Source: Bacillaceae bacterium JMAK1
Lineage (GTDB): Bacteria > Bacillota > Bacilli > Bacillales > Marinococcaceae
DNA length: 64,000 nt
Reading direction: 5' to 3'
NCBI GenBank assembly: GCA_012970285.1
Contig: JIBW01000001.1
Span: 1 to 64,000, forward strand
This document shows positions 35,685 through 44,519 of this stretch, piece by piece. A program made the position numbers and the translations under genes. How positions within the stretch are numbered: position 1 is the first letter of the stretch; every line of letters starts with the position of its first letter. The notes under the pieces are model-generated. The model did not search any database and was not told where the DNA came from. It worked only from the letters and a program-made list of their open reading frames with translations.

Positions 35685-36761
35685 ATGAATTTTCAAGTGC
35701 CAAAAAAGCCGTGGACAATCCTTATGCGTACGTACAAAGAGACCATACCAGAAGTTCATCGTCAACTTGAACATTGGAAAACGTACGCAACAAGTATGCC
35801 AGACCAACAATTAAGCAAACAAGCGGTTTGGACGATTGATGATAAAGACTTTCACTGTGAAGGTGGCAGTGTTCTTGCGATGCTTGCAGGAGGAAACAAA
35901 GAAGCGTTTATTCGATTCCTTTGTGCGTATCAAACGATCTGTGATTACTTAGATACGCTTTGTGATAAAAGTGAATCACAAGACCCTGAAGATTTTCGCG
36001 CATTACACGATGCACTACTAGATGGTCTAACGCCTGGCGCAGAATTAAAAGATTACTATCGTGTACGTGGTGGTTATGACGATGGTGGGTATTTACATGA
36101 ACTCGTAAAAACGTGTCAGGAAACGGTTCAGACGTTCCCAGGGTTTGTAGAAATGCAAGAGGACATGAAAGAAGTTGCTCAGTATTACGTTGACTTCCAA
36201 GTGTATAAGCATGTGCCTGAACATGAGCGTGAAGGATTATTAAAGGCATTTTTTGAAGAACACAAAGACAAATTCCCTGAGCTTCGTTGGTATGAATTTT
36301 CAACGGCGGTCGCTTCTACGTTAGCGCTATACTGCTTAGCGGCATACGCTGCGGCATTGCCACGTACGAAAGAAGAGTCAAAGCAAATTAAAGAAGGTTA
36401 CTTCCCGTGGATGCAAGGTGTCCACATTATGCTTGATTATTTTATCGATCAAGAAGAAGACTTCCAAGAACAAGAAATGAACTTTGCGGCGTATTATGAG
36501 AGCGAAGATGAGATGGTGGAACGCTTCCATTTCTTAGATCGAAAAGCTGAAGAGAACTTACGTGGCCTTCCTGATGAAGAGTTTCATCGGATGATTAAGC
36601 GTGGATTGTACGCCATCTATTTATCAGACGGTAAAGTACAAGGCAATATGGAAATGAAGCATGCAGCGAAGCGGTTAATTCAGCTTGGCGGTATCCCGAC
36701 GAAGATCTTTTATTACAACAGTTGGATTTTTAGAAGTCGTAAAGATCGAGTGAAGTCATAG
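35685..36761 (+). CDS. ytpB: Tetraprenyl-beta-curcumene synthase YtpB (DUF2600)
   Basis: A class IB terpene synthase of 358 residues that cyclises C35 heptaprenyl diphosphate (or C25/C30 chains) to beta-curcumene-type sesquarterpenes. Family features: FHCEGGSVLAMLAGGNKEAF, the Asp-rich motif DYLDTLCDKSES, DDGGYLHELVKTCQ, LDYFIDQEEDFQE, and YLSDGKVQGN near the C terminus. TAGGAGGAC precedes the ATG. The paired hydrolase ytpA lies upstream. Downstream cyclisation would need SqhC, which is not in this window. Confidence 0.92.
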   Translation: MNFQVPKKPWTILMRTYKETIPEVHRQLEHWKTYATSMPDQQLSKQAVWTIDDKDFHCEGGSVLAMLAGGNKEAFIRFLCAYQTICDYLDTLCDKSESQDPEDFRALHDALLDGLTPGAELKDYYRVRGGYDDGGYLHELVKTCQETVQTFPGFVEMQEDMKEVAQYYVDFQVYKHVPEHEREGLLKAFFEEHKDKFPELRWYEFSTAVASTLALYCLAAYAAALPRTKEESKQIKEGYFPWMQGVHIMLDYFIDQEEDFQEQEMNFAAYYESEDEMVERFHFLDRKAEENLRGLPDEEFHRMIKRGLYAIYLSDGKVQGNMEMKHAAKRLIQLGGIPTKIFYYNSWIFRSRKDRVKS

Positions 36762-36763
36762 AA

Positions 36764-36800
36764 CACAAAAAGGCGATTGAGCAATCAATCGCCTTTTGTG
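36764..36800. terminator. Bidirectional terminator between ytpB and the dinB-like gene
   Basis: AAAAGGCGATTGA (36768-36780) pairs with TCAATCGCCTTTT (36785-36797) around a GCAA tetraloop, flanked by ACAC/GTGT. It overlaps the stop of the convergent gene at 36785. Confidence 0.85.
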
Positions 36801-37237
36801 TTGTCTACAAACGAACTCATTTCTTTTATATGTTGGAGGTCGTGTTCTTCAAATTTAGTCCGCAGCGCTTTGGTTGTCATCGTTCCTTGTTCATGTTCAA
36901 TCGTAAATTCAATCGTTTCAGGATACTTTTCATAGGCGGCTAATAGTTGTCTTCGTTGTTTTAGAAACGTTTGGAGCATCTCTTTTGCAGCATAGCGGTT
37001 ACTTTTCTCGGTTGCCTTTTCGTTGAACAAATCATGATCTGGAAATGCTTGAATCGTTGCTCCGTTAGTTATAGAAGGAATGATTTCTTTAAGAATGTAT
37101 TGATCCCAATAGTACATATGACCAACCGTTTGTTTTATCGACCATTTGCCTTTTTGCAAGGGGGTTTCTAATCGTTGTTCAAGTAGCCTGCATAGTTTCT
37201 TAATTTCATCGTTTACCCATTCATCATGTCGGTGCAT
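36785..37237 (-). CDS. DinB-like metal-dependent protein
   Basis: A 150-residue four-helix bundle of the DinB/YfiT-like superfamily. Metal-ligand histidines appear as the first His in QTVGHMYYWDQYIL (residue about 50) and the pair in EEHDLQHIKE near the C terminus. Members include bacillithiol transferases, mycothiol-dependent enzymes and others; the function here is not assigned. It begins 11 nt after moaC, with the moaC stop codon inside its own AGGAGG, so it belongs to the moaB-mobA-moaC transcript. Confidence 0.72.
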   Translation of the reverse strand: MHRHDEWVNDEIKKLCRLLEQRLETPLQKGKWSIKQTVGHMYYWDQYILKEIIPSITNGATIQAFPDHDLFNEKATEKSNRYAAKEMLQTFLKQRRQLLAAYEKYPETIEFTIEHEQGTMTTKALRTKFEEHDLQHIKEMSSFVDNTKGD

Positions 37238-37248
37238 CTGAATTCCTC

Positions 37249-37746
37249 CTAGTCGTGTGATTGTGTTCTCGGGTGATGAAAATCTCCGTTTTTCCCTCCT
37301 GTTTTTGTAAGCAATAACGTTTCCTCAATGATCATACCTTTATCGATCGATTTACACATATCGTAAAACGTCAAAGCGGCTGCACTAACAGCAGTTAACG
37401 CTTCCATTTCCACGCCAGTATTGGCTTCTACAGTCACCGTCGCTGTGATGACTAAAAGGTGATCGCCTTCGTCTTGCTCAAAGCGAAAATCAATGTCTGT
37501 TCCTTGAATCATAATCGGGTGGCACATGGGAATCCAGTCAGGCGTTTTTTTCGCTGCCATAACACCTGCAACTTGTGCAACAGATAGTGGATCACCCTTT
37601 TTAAGAGATTGATCGTGAATGGCTGTGTAGAGAGTGTTTGATAAGCGGATTTTTGACTGCGCAACAGCTTTTCGAGCGGTTCTAGGCTTTTCTTGAACGT
37701 TCACCATCCGTGCACGTCCTTCTTCATTGAAATGTGAAAAACTCAT
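37249..37746 (-). CDS. moaC: Cyclic pyranopterin monophosphate synthase MoaC
   Basis: Second step of molybdopterin synthesis, acting on the product of MoaA. ATG 37746 (AAGGAG 8 nt upstream) gives 165 residues; it overlaps the mobA stop by ATGA. Family motifs: the Met-Val N-terminal stretch ARMVNVQEKPRTAR, IPMCHPIMIQGTDIDF with the catalytic His, TGVEMEALTAVSAAALTFYD and a Lys-rich C-terminal KTGGKNGDF. Confidence 0.95.
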   Translation of the reverse strand: MSFSHFNEEGRARMVNVQEKPRTARKAVAQSKIRLSNTLYTAIHDQSLKKGDPLSVAQVAGVMAAKKTPDWIPMCHPIMIQGTDIDFRFEQDEGDHLLVITATVTVEANTGVEMEALTAVSAAALTFYDMCKSIDKGMIIEETLLLTKTGGKNGDFHHPRTQSHD

Positions 37747-38318
37747 CGTTGGACTCCTTTCCAATCATGTTCGTAGTTAATATTGATAAAGTCATGTTTG
37801 TTTGAAAAGTCAATGGTTCTCGTGTTTACACGTTCGATCAACTGGCGCATCGAAGCATCATCACTTGATTGATGTTGAAGTACTCGTAAGCAATTACGGT
37901 GATAAAGCCCGTGTAACGGTTGCAATTTTCCATTGTTTATTGGAAGTAAACAATCACAGTCTTCAGTTGCAGAAAGGTTGTTCTGTAATTTGAGTAACAG
38001 TTGATGATGAACGGTAGGCAAATCACCAGCCAACACTTGAAACCATTCAAAGTCTTCATGCAAAGCGTTCATTGCACCGTGTAATGCGTGCAAAGGCCCA
38101 GCGTGTGGCGAATGATCAATGAGTACATGAACATCGTTTGTTAAAAAGTGCTTATTTAAAGTGTCGTTCGTCAACACGTAGATATCGTGTATGTTTGCTT
38201 TTTGCAACGCACGGACACTCTTCATCCAGAGCGCTTCGTTTTCATGAAGTTCGAACAGTTTTTGTTTCCCATAACGCGTTGAGCGTCCGCCAGCCATAAT
38301 CAGTCCAGCGATCGTCAT
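37743..38318 (-). CDS. mobA: Molybdenum cofactor guanylyltransferase MobA
   Basis: Adds GMP to molybdopterin to build the MGD form needed by the formate dehydrogenase downstream. The 191-residue nucleotidyltransferase has LIMAGGRSTRYGKQKLF at the N terminus (GTP loop), DHSPHAGPLHALHGAM and the metal aspartate in VLAGDLPTV. It is coupled by 4-nt overlaps to moaB before and moaC after. Specificity (MobA versus MocA-like) rests on the operon. Confidence 0.85.
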   Translation of the reverse strand: MTIAGLIMAGGRSTRYGKQKLFELHENEALWMKSVRALQKANIHDIYVLTNDTLNKHFLTNDVHVLIDHSPHAGPLHALHGAMNALHEDFEWFQVLAGDLPTVHHQLLLKLQNNLSATEDCDCLLPINNGKLQPLHGLYHRNCLRVLQHQSSDDASMRQLIERVNTRTIDFSNKHDFININYEHDWKGVQR

Positions 38319-38803
38319 TTTATAAGCTCCCTACTTACGTGATTAATGGTCGGTAGAATTAGTTCCGTCATCGCAAGCGTTACGGCATGAACAGAACCAG
38401 GAAGAGAGAAGATGGCGGTTTGATTGACTGTCCCTGCAATTGCATTGCTAAGCATGGCTCGTGCTCCAATTTCTTCATAACTTTTAAAGCGAAAGAGTTC
38501 ACCGAAACCGTGCATCGGAGTTTCAATGAGTTGTTCAACAATTGAATACGTAGTATCACGCTGACTTATACCGGTCCCACCTGTCGTAATAATGATGGAA
38601 ATTCGGTCGTCTTGGATCCAGTCCGTTAAGACAGTTTGAAGGTGATCGGGGTCATCTTTTATCAATTTGCGATCAACAATTGTGTGAAGTGGAAAGAGTA
38701 GTTGTTCAATTTCAGCACCGCTTTTATCATCAGCAAGATTCCGCGTATCACTTAATGTGAGAATGGCGACAGATGAAGAAGTGTGGTCGTGTTTATGATG
38801 CAT
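38315..38803 (-). CDS. moaB: Molybdopterin adenylyltransferase-type protein MoaB
   Basis: Activates molybdopterin with AMP before molybdate insertion, or binds molybdopterin. Start ATG 38803 with GAGGGA 9 nt upstream, giving 162 residues with a His-rich head (MHHKHDH). Family motifs: VAILTLSDTRNLADDKSGA, IITTGGTGISQRDTT (substrate loop), and LPGSVHAVTLAMTELILP. First gene of the minus-strand moaB-mobA-moaC-dinB group, divergent from moaA. Confidence 0.93.
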   Translation of the reverse strand: MHHKHDHTSSSVAILTLSDTRNLADDKSGAEIEQLLFPLHTIVDRKLIKDDPDHLQTVLTDWIQDDRISIIITTGGTGISQRDTTYSIVEQLIETPMHGFGELFRFKSYEEIGARAMLSNAIAGTVNQTAIFSLPGSVHAVTLAMTELILPTINHVSRELIK

Positions 38804-38898
38804 ATGCTTTTCTTCCCTCGCCTTCTGTGTGTTAGAATAATACAAATTGTACATCATTTGCTACTTCTATAGTAAATGAACGTGAAAGGAGTCGTAAA

Positions 38899-39915
38899 GT
38901 GGCAGCCAATCCCGTTAATGATCAGTTACATCGACCGTTGAAAGATTTGCGCATCTCGATTATGGATCGGTGCAATTTTCGATGCTCCTATTGCATGCCT
39001 AAAGAAATTTTTGGATCGGATTATGTATTTATGAATGAAGAGCAGTTGTTATCGTTTGATGAAATCGTCCGGATTGCAGAACAATTTGCCAAGCTAGGCG
39101 TAACCAAACTTCGGATCACAGGTGGTGAACCGTTGCTTCGAAAAGGAGTCGCAACACTTATAAAGCGACTTAAACAAATCAACGGGATTACTGATCTTGC
39201 GTTGACGACAAATGGTGTAATGTTACCGAAGTTAGCGAAAGAGTTAAAAGCTGCCGGTTTGGAACGGGTGAACATTAGCTTTGATGCGTTATCCATTGAG
39301 ACGTTCCAGTTGATGAGTGGAAGAAAAACGTCACCGAACGCTGTCATTCGTGGTATTCAAGCGGCAAAAGAAGCTGGTCTCGGTGTGAAAATCAACATGG
39401 TTGTACAACGTGGAGTTAATGAACACGAAGTACTTCCAATGGCACAGTTTTGCAAACGAGAACAAGTAACGTTACGCTTCATTGAGTTTATGGACGTTGG
39501 TCAAACGAACGGTTGGAATTTTGACCAAGTCGTCTCAAAAAAAGAATTGCTCGATCAAGTGAAGTCGTTCTCTCCTGTAGTTCCGGTTGATGAAGAATAT
39601 TACGGAGAAGTAGCAAAACGGTATCGTTATCTTGATAATTCTTGTGAAGTAGGATTTATCTCGTCTGTAACGGAAACGTTTTGTGGAACGTGTACGAGAG
39701 CTCGGATTAGTGCAGACGGGAAACTTTATACGTGTTTGTTTTCAGAGACAGGAACAGACTTGAAAGAACTCGTTCGACAAGGTGCAAGCGACGAATCGTT
39801 ATATGAATCAATTAGCCAAATTTGGAAAAAGCGACAAGATCGCTATTCTGAGACGAGAACAGAAGAAAGTGCAAGAAATCGTAAGAAAATAGAAATGTCC
39901 TATATTGGTGGATAA
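38899..39915 (+). CDS. moaA: GTP 3',8-cyclase MoaA (radical SAM)
   Basis: First enzyme of molybdopterin synthesis, turning GTP into 3',8-cyclo-GTP. The 338-residue radical SAM protein binds one cluster through Cys25, Cys29 and Cys32 (CNFRCSYC) and a second through FCGTC with the C-terminal cysteine of LYTCLF. The C-terminal Gly-Gly tail (SYIGG), needed for function in MoaA, is intact. GTG 38899 has AAAGGAG upstream. First gene of the plus-strand group moaA-moeB-moeA-mobB-moaE-moaD. Confidence 0.97.
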   Translation: MAANPVNDQLHRPLKDLRISIMDRCNFRCSYCMPKEIFGSDYVFMNEEQLLSFDEIVRIAEQFAKLGVTKLRITGGEPLLRKGVATLIKRLKQINGITDLALTTNGVMLPKLAKELKAAGLERVNISFDALSIETFQLMSGRKTSPNAVIRGIQAAKEAGLGVKINMVVQRGVNEHEVLPMAQFCKREQVTLRFIEFMDVGQTNGWNFDQVVSKKELLDQVKSFSPVVPVDEEYYGEVAKRYRYLDNSCEVGFISSVTETFCGTCTRARISADGKLYTCLFSETGTDLKELVRQGASDESLYESISQIWKKRQDRYSETRTEESARNRKKIEMSYIGG

Positions 39916-39927
39916 GGGGGACGTTAT

Positions 39928-40944
39928 GTGAACCGATACGAAAAGCAAATGTCTTTTTCACCGATTGGCAAAGCCGGACAAGATAAGCTTGGACAAGCGC
40001 ATGTTTTACTGATTGGAGTCGGAGCGCTTGGTAGTGCAAGTGCAGAAACCCTCGTTCGAGCAGGGGTGAAGACAATCACGGTTGTTGACCGAGATTATGT
40101 AGAACTGAGTAACTTGCATCGGCAACAATTGTATTGTGAAGCTGATGTCGAACAAGTGTTACCTAAGGCAATTGCTGCCAAAAGGCGGTTAATGGAAATT
40201 AATTCAGACGTAACGATCACTGCACATGTAATGGATGCAACAGCTCACAATTTAGAACCGTTGCTCACAAGTGTCGATATTATAATTGACGGAACCGATA
40301 ATTTTGATATTCGATATATTATGAATGATCTGTCTGTGAAACATAATATTCCTTGGGTGTTTGGCGCCTGTGCAGGTTCATATGGCATGACGAAGTTTTT
40401 TCATCCGAGTGAAGATCCGTGCTTAATGTGCGTCATGAAGTTAATTCCTGGAGAAGCGATGACGTGTGACAGTCATGGAGTCATTGCCCCGGTCATTCAA
40501 CAAACATCGTTAATGCAGACCGTACACGTTTTAAAATGGATAACTGGTAATGCCAATGAAATTGACCGTTCGATGAGTATTTACGACATTTGGGAAGGCA
40601 GTTATCAGAAATTCTCAATGAAAAAAATGAAAAAAGAATCGTGCAAAACGTGTGGAAATGAACGAACGTTTCCGTATCTTCAATCACTACAAGATACAAA
40701 CATTGCCGTACTTTGTGGTCGCGATACGATACAAATCCGTGTGAAAGACCGCTCATTTGATCTCACACATTTAGAAATGAAATTAACAGCATACGGTCGC
40801 ACGAAAAAAAATCCGTTTTTACTATCTTTCACTGAACACCAATCAGGAAAACGGATGGCGATTTTCAAAGACGGACGAGTTCTCGTTCACGGTACGAAAG
40901 ACATTGAAGAAGCGAAGACGTTTTATCACAACATGATGGCATAA
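39928..40944 (+). CDS. moeB: MoeB/ThiF-type sulfur-carrier adenylyltransferase
   Basis: Adenylates the C-terminal Gly-Gly of the sulfur carrier MoaD. The 338-residue E1-like protein has the nucleotide site LIGVGALGSASAETLVRAG, DRDYVELSNLHRQQLY with the catalytic arginine region, DGTDNFDIRYIMND, and two zinc CxxC pairs (CLMC and CKTC). The last 90 residues exceed plain MoeB and may be an extra domain. GTG start, 12 nt after moaA. In this operon MoaD, not ThiS, is the likely partner. Confidence 0.9.
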   Translation: MNRYEKQMSFSPIGKAGQDKLGQAHVLLIGVGALGSASAETLVRAGVKTITVVDRDYVELSNLHRQQLYCEADVEQVLPKAIAAKRRLMEINSDVTITAHVMDATAHNLEPLLTSVDIIIDGTDNFDIRYIMNDLSVKHNIPWVFGACAGSYGMTKFFHPSEDPCLMCVMKLIPGEAMTCDSHGVIAPVIQQTSLMQTVHVLKWITGNANEIDRSMSIYDIWEGSYQKFSMKKMKKESCKTCGNERTFPYLQSLQDTNIAVLCGRDTIQIRVKDRSFDLTHLEMKLTAYGRTKKNPFLLSFTEHQSGKRMAIFKDGRVLVHGTKDIEEAKTFYHNMMA

Positions 40945-40956
40945 GGAGGGTTTACC

Positions 40957-42237
40957 TTGGTGGAAGTCCGTAGACCAATTTCAATTTCAGATGCGGTGAG
41001 CCGTGTCATGAAGTATGAACTGAATCAAGCAGTTGATTACGTCCCTCTTCTAGAAAGCGACTTACGCTTTCTAGCTGAGGATTTATTGGCAGATCACGAC
41101 GTACCTCCTTTTAACCGTGCACCATATGATGGGTATGCGATTCGTTCAGAAGATACGAGTCAAGCAAGCTTACTAAATCCTGCTACATTGAAGGTTGTCG
41201 GAGATATCGGTGCAGGTAGCTTGTATCGAAGCGAATTAGAAAATGGCCAAGCGGTTCGAATTATGACTGGTGCAAAGATTCCGAATCAAAGTGATGCTGT
41301 CGTGATGTTAGAAGAAATACAGACATACGACGCGGATACCATTACAATTGTTCGTCCTCATCATCATAATGAGAACATTTCATTTCAAGGGGAAGATACG
41401 AAAAAAGATCAAGTGCTTATAAATAAAGGTTCGATCATTCATCCTGGCACTGTCGCACTACTCGCAACGTTTGGCTATGATATCGTCCCTGTGTATCGAA
41501 AACCACGAATTGGAATTCTTGCAACCGGTAGCGAGCTATTAGACGTTCATGAACCTTTACAACCTGGGAAAATCCGAAACAGCAATGCGTACACGGCTGC
41601 ATCTCAAGTAAAACGTGCCGGCGGCATCCCGGTCATGTACGGAAAACTTCCCGATGAATTGGATGCATGTGTAGATGTCGTTACGGATGCTCTACAAGAA
41701 GTCGATGCCATGATCACAACAGGCGGGGCATCAGTTGGTGATTTTGACCTCGTTCCGCAACTTATTGAGCGTATCGATGCCAAAACACTGTTTAACAAAG
41801 TCGCTATGCGCCCTGGGAGTGTCACAACGGTCGCAGAAAAAGATGGGCAGATGATTTATGGTTTATCAGGAAATCCTGGGGCTTGCTACGTAGGGTTTGA
41901 ACTGTTCGTTCGTCCATTAATTCGTAAAGCACTTGGAGCGAGCGCTCTACATTTGAAACGCTCAAAAGGAGTATTAGATCGTGACTTCCCTAAACCTAAT
42001 CCGTACACAAGGCTCGTTCGTGGTGTCGTTCATGAGCGAGATGGTGTTCAATATGTGGAACCGTCTGGTCTTGATAAATCAAGTTCAGTCGTTGCGCTAG
42101 GAGAAGCAGAAGTGTTCATCGTTTTACCTGCTGGGTCGAAAGGATATCAACGCGGGGAAGAAGTTAATCTATTAAATTTACAAGATCAAAAAGGTAGTAA
42201 GTGGCCATGGGACATCCCAACTGTATCGTACAGATAG
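40957..42237 (+). CDS. moeA: Molybdopterin molybdenumtransferase MoeA
   Basis: Inserts molybdate into adenylylated molybdopterin. 426 residues; the TTG start at 40957 has AAGGAGG 7 nt upstream, with GTG 40960 just beside it. Motifs: PPFNRAPYDGYAIRSED, GDIGAGSLYRSELENGQAVR, TGAKIPNQSDAVVMLEE, IGILATGSELLD, and ITTGGASVGDFDLV with GLSGNPGACYVGFE. The last 37 nt overlap mobB in another frame. Confidence 0.96.
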   Translation: MVEVRRPISISDAVSRVMKYELNQAVDYVPLLESDLRFLAEDLLADHDVPPFNRAPYDGYAIRSEDTSQASLLNPATLKVVGDIGAGSLYRSELENGQAVRIMTGAKIPNQSDAVVMLEEIQTYDADTITIVRPHHHNENISFQGEDTKKDQVLINKGSIIHPGTVALLATFGYDIVPVYRKPRIGILATGSELLDVHEPLQPGKIRNSNAYTAASQVKRAGGIPVMYGKLPDELDACVDVVTDALQEVDAMITTGGASVGDFDLVPQLIERIDAKTLFNKVAMRPGSVTTVAEKDGQMIYGLSGNPGACYVGFELFVRPLIRKALGASALHLKRSKGVLDRDFPKPNPYTRLVRGVVHERDGVQYVEPSGLDKSSSVVALGEAEVFIVLPAGSKGYQRGEEVNLLNLQDQKGSKWPWDIPTVSYR

Positions 42238-42728
42238 TCGGTTATAAAAACGCTGGAAAAACAACGACAATTGCGAAGCTTGTGACTGCTCTCGAGCAAA
42301 GAAACGTATCGACAGCAGTCATCAAACATCATGGACATTCGTTTTCTCCTCCAAAAGCAAGATATGATAGCGAACACTTTATTGAAGCTGGTGCTAAAGC
42401 CAGTCTCGTAGAAGGTGGCGGAGAAGTTAGCATACAGTTAAAAAAAGAAATGACGCTAGAGCAATTGTTACACTTGCAATCAAGCATCAGCAATGTTGAC
42501 GTTGTATTTGTTGAAGGCTTTAAAGATATACAACTGCCAAACATCGTATTACTTCGAGATGAAGATGATTTCTCATTGTTAGATCGTTCGCAAACGATCG
42601 GAGTCATTCAGCATCATCGTCTTCTGGTCGACTGTAAAGAGACAGCCATATTTTTACGAGATGAAGAAGAAATGTGGATCTCTTACTTCGTAAATCAAAT
42701 TGTAGAAATGAGGAGCGAACATGTTTAA
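42201..42728 (+). CDS. mobB: Molybdopterin-guanine dinucleotide biosynthesis adaptor MobB
   Basis: A 175-residue P-loop GTPase that assists MobA in MGD assembly. P-loop GYKNAGKTTTIAKL near the N terminus, VIKHHGHSF and the Asp-Xn-Glu region FVEGFKDIQLPNIVLLRDE. It starts 37 nt inside moeA and overlaps moaE by 8 nt. Confidence 0.92.
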   Translation: MAMGHPNCIVQIVGYKNAGKTTTIAKLVTALEQRNVSTAVIKHHGHSFSPPKARYDSEHFIEAGAKASLVEGGGEVSIQLKKEMTLEQLLHLQSSISNVDVVFVEGFKDIQLPNIVLLRDEDDFSLLDRSQTIGVIQHHRLLVDCKETAIFLRDEEEMWISYFVNQIVEMRSEHV

Positions 42729-43170
42729 CGTCACCGATGAACCGATCGACGTCAACGAACTCATTGAACAAGTTCTACACAATAACGTCGGAGCCGTACA
42801 AACCTTTATCGGTACAGTAAGAGAAATGACACACGGTAAACAAACATTGCAGTTAGAATATCACGCGTATGAATCGATGGCTGTCAAAATGTTAGAGAGG
42901 ATCGGTGCTGAAATCCAAGAACAGTGGCCGCACACAACCGTTGCCATCACACATCGACTCGGAACATTAGCTATTCAAGAAATCGCTGTCGTCATTGCTG
43001 TAAGTTCGCCACATAGACAAGCGTCCCACGAAGCAACAGCGTATGCGATTGAGCGGATTAAACAAATCGTTCCAATTTGGAAAAAAGAATACTGGGCAGA
43101 TGGAAGTTTTTGGGTAGGGGATCAACTCGAACAAAACGCATATCCAGAAAAGGAGGAGAGTCATGGTTGA
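42721..43170 (+). CDS. moaE: Molybdopterin synthase large subunit MoaE
   Basis: Catalytic subunit of molybdopterin synthase; it accepts sulfur from MoaD thiocarboxylate. 149 residues with VGAVQTFIGTVREMTHGKQ, LEYHAYESMAVKMLE, HRLGTLAIQEIAVVIAVSS and the substrate lysine in PIWKKEYWADGSFWVG. Overlaps mobB by 8 nt and moaD by 8 nt, consistent with 1:1 synthesis of the heterotetramer. Confidence 0.95.
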   Translation: MFNVTDEPIDVNELIEQVLHNNVGAVQTFIGTVREMTHGKQTLQLEYHAYESMAVKMLERIGAEIQEQWPHTTVAITHRLGTLAIQEIAVVIAVSSPHRQASHEATAYAIERIKQIVPIWKKEYWADGSFWVGDQLEQNAYPEKEESHG

Positions 43171-43402
43171 CGTGTTATTTTTCGCAGGAATGAAAGAAAA
43201 AATTGGACAAGCACAAGTAAACGCTGACATTGCTGGTAAAACGGTACGAGAAATCAAACTGTGGGTTGAACAAACCTATACACTTCCTAAAGGTAGCTTA
43301 GAACGAACGATGATCGCCGTTAACGAAGAATTTGTCGAAGACAGTGACTATGTGAAAAGCGGAGACACAATCGCATTTATTCCTCCAGTGAGTGGCGGGT
43401 GA
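43163..43402 (+). CDS. moaD: Molybdopterin synthase sulfur carrier MoaD
   Basis: A 79-residue ubiquitin-fold sulfur carrier ending in the required Gly-Gly (PPVSGG), which MoeB adenylates and a sulfurtransferase then thiocarboxylates. N-terminal VDVLFFAGMKEKIGQ is typical. Last gene of the plus-strand cofactor operon. Confidence 0.94.
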   Translation: MVDVLFFAGMKEKIGQAQVNADIAGKTVREIKLWVEQTYTLPKGSLERTMIAVNEEFVEDSDYVKSGDTIAFIPPVSGG

Positions 43403-43500
43403 TAAGCGAGTCATAGTAGTTAATTTTATGCATAATGGTTGAGTTTCGAACACGGGCGTTTACTGTTAGAACTTTGCACTATAGACATCTTTCTAGAAAT

Positions 43501-43531
43501 TCTGCGCTCAGATGAGTTGTTTGAGCGCAGA
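43501..43531. terminator. Stem-loop between moaD and the formate/nitrite channel gene
   Basis: TCTGCGCTCA (43501-43510) pairs with TGAGCGCAGA (43522-43531), 11-nt loop. It sits between converging genes; U-runs are weak on both strands. Confidence 0.6.
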
Positions 43532-43559
43532 GATTGATGTATACGTCGTGTTTACATGA

Positions 43560-44372
43560 TCAAGCACTTTTTTGATCCTGATTTAGCTCTTCTTTATCTT
43601 CATTCTTGTTAACGCTAATTACAAAATACGTGGAAGCGACAAATAGAGCTCCACCTATTATGTTGCCGATCGTTACGGGGATGAGATTATGAATGAGTCC
43701 ACCGAAAGTAATCGTGTCTGGACCACCGTGTAACAAGGCAATTCCTAATATCGACATATTTGCAACGCTATGTTCAAGACCAGCGGCGATAAACGCCATG
43801 ATTAACACGAAGATTAAGAATAATTTTGCGATGTCACCTTCTGCTCTTAGTGAAGACCAAATTGCAAGACATACAATCCAGTTACAGAGGATCCCTCTGA
43901 AGAAGAGTTCCATCATCGGTGCATTCATCTTTTCAGAAGCTAGTGTAAACATGTAGTGACTACCATCGGCTCCTTGAAAAATGCCCGTTAACAAAATGAG
44001 AAAAGACAACAAAAGGGCACCGATTAGATTGCCAAAGTAACTCCACCCCCAAATTGCTAAGGTCTGAGACCAACTCGTTATTTTTGAAAGAGAACTCACG
44101 GTAAAGATTAAATTATTACCAGTAAAAAGCTCTGATCCTGCCCATAAAACGAGTGCAAGAGCAATACCAAACGTCGCCCCTGTCAATACATCTAAAAATG
44201 GAGAACCTGAAATATGTAGTGGTTGTCCAACAGAAAATAAAACAATTGTCCCGACGCCAACATAAGCACCTGCGAGGATTGACGCGAATAAATAACGAAG
44301 TGGTGAAGAGGAGAATAAGCCATACTTGTTTTTGGCTTGTTCGTTTAACGTAGTGAGCGTGTCTTTATACAT
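43560..44372 (-). CDS. Formate/nitrite transporter (FNT) family channel
   Basis: A 270-residue FNT channel with six membrane helices, probably moving formate for the adjacent formate dehydrogenase; B. subtilis has an FNT gene (yrhG) next to its formate dehydrogenase genes as well. The pore-lining central His is in GLEHSVANMSILG and a second FNT mark is WAGSELFTGNNLIFTV. Transcribed away from fdhF. Formate versus nitrite selectivity is inferred from the neighbour. Confidence 0.88.
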   Translation of the reverse strand: MYKDTLTTLNEQAKNKYGLFSSSPLRYLFASILAGAYVGVGTIVLFSVGQPLHISGSPFLDVLTGATFGIALALVLWAGSELFTGNNLIFTVSSLSKITSWSQTLAIWGWSYFGNLIGALLLSFLILLTGIFQGADGSHYMFTLASEKMNAPMMELFFRGILCNWIVCLAIWSSLRAEGDIAKLFLIFVLIMAFIAAGLEHSVANMSILGIALLHGGPDTITFGGLIHNLIPVTIGNIIGGALFVASTYFVISVNKNEDKEELNQDQKSA

Positions 44373-44519
44373 GCAATTCCTCCTTTTACGAATAGTGATT
44401 GATACCCAAAATCCATCAACTTAAAACGGTTTCAATGATTAGTGTTTAATGATTTAAAATTAAGGGAAAATATAGTAAATTCGATTCATGGATGAAAACA
44501 ATACTGAGGAGGAGATCGG

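Noticed and set aside
43403-43559. tRNA or small RNA between moaD and the FNT gene
   Set aside because: Only a simple stem-loop was seen; no cloverleaf arms and no CCA-like end.
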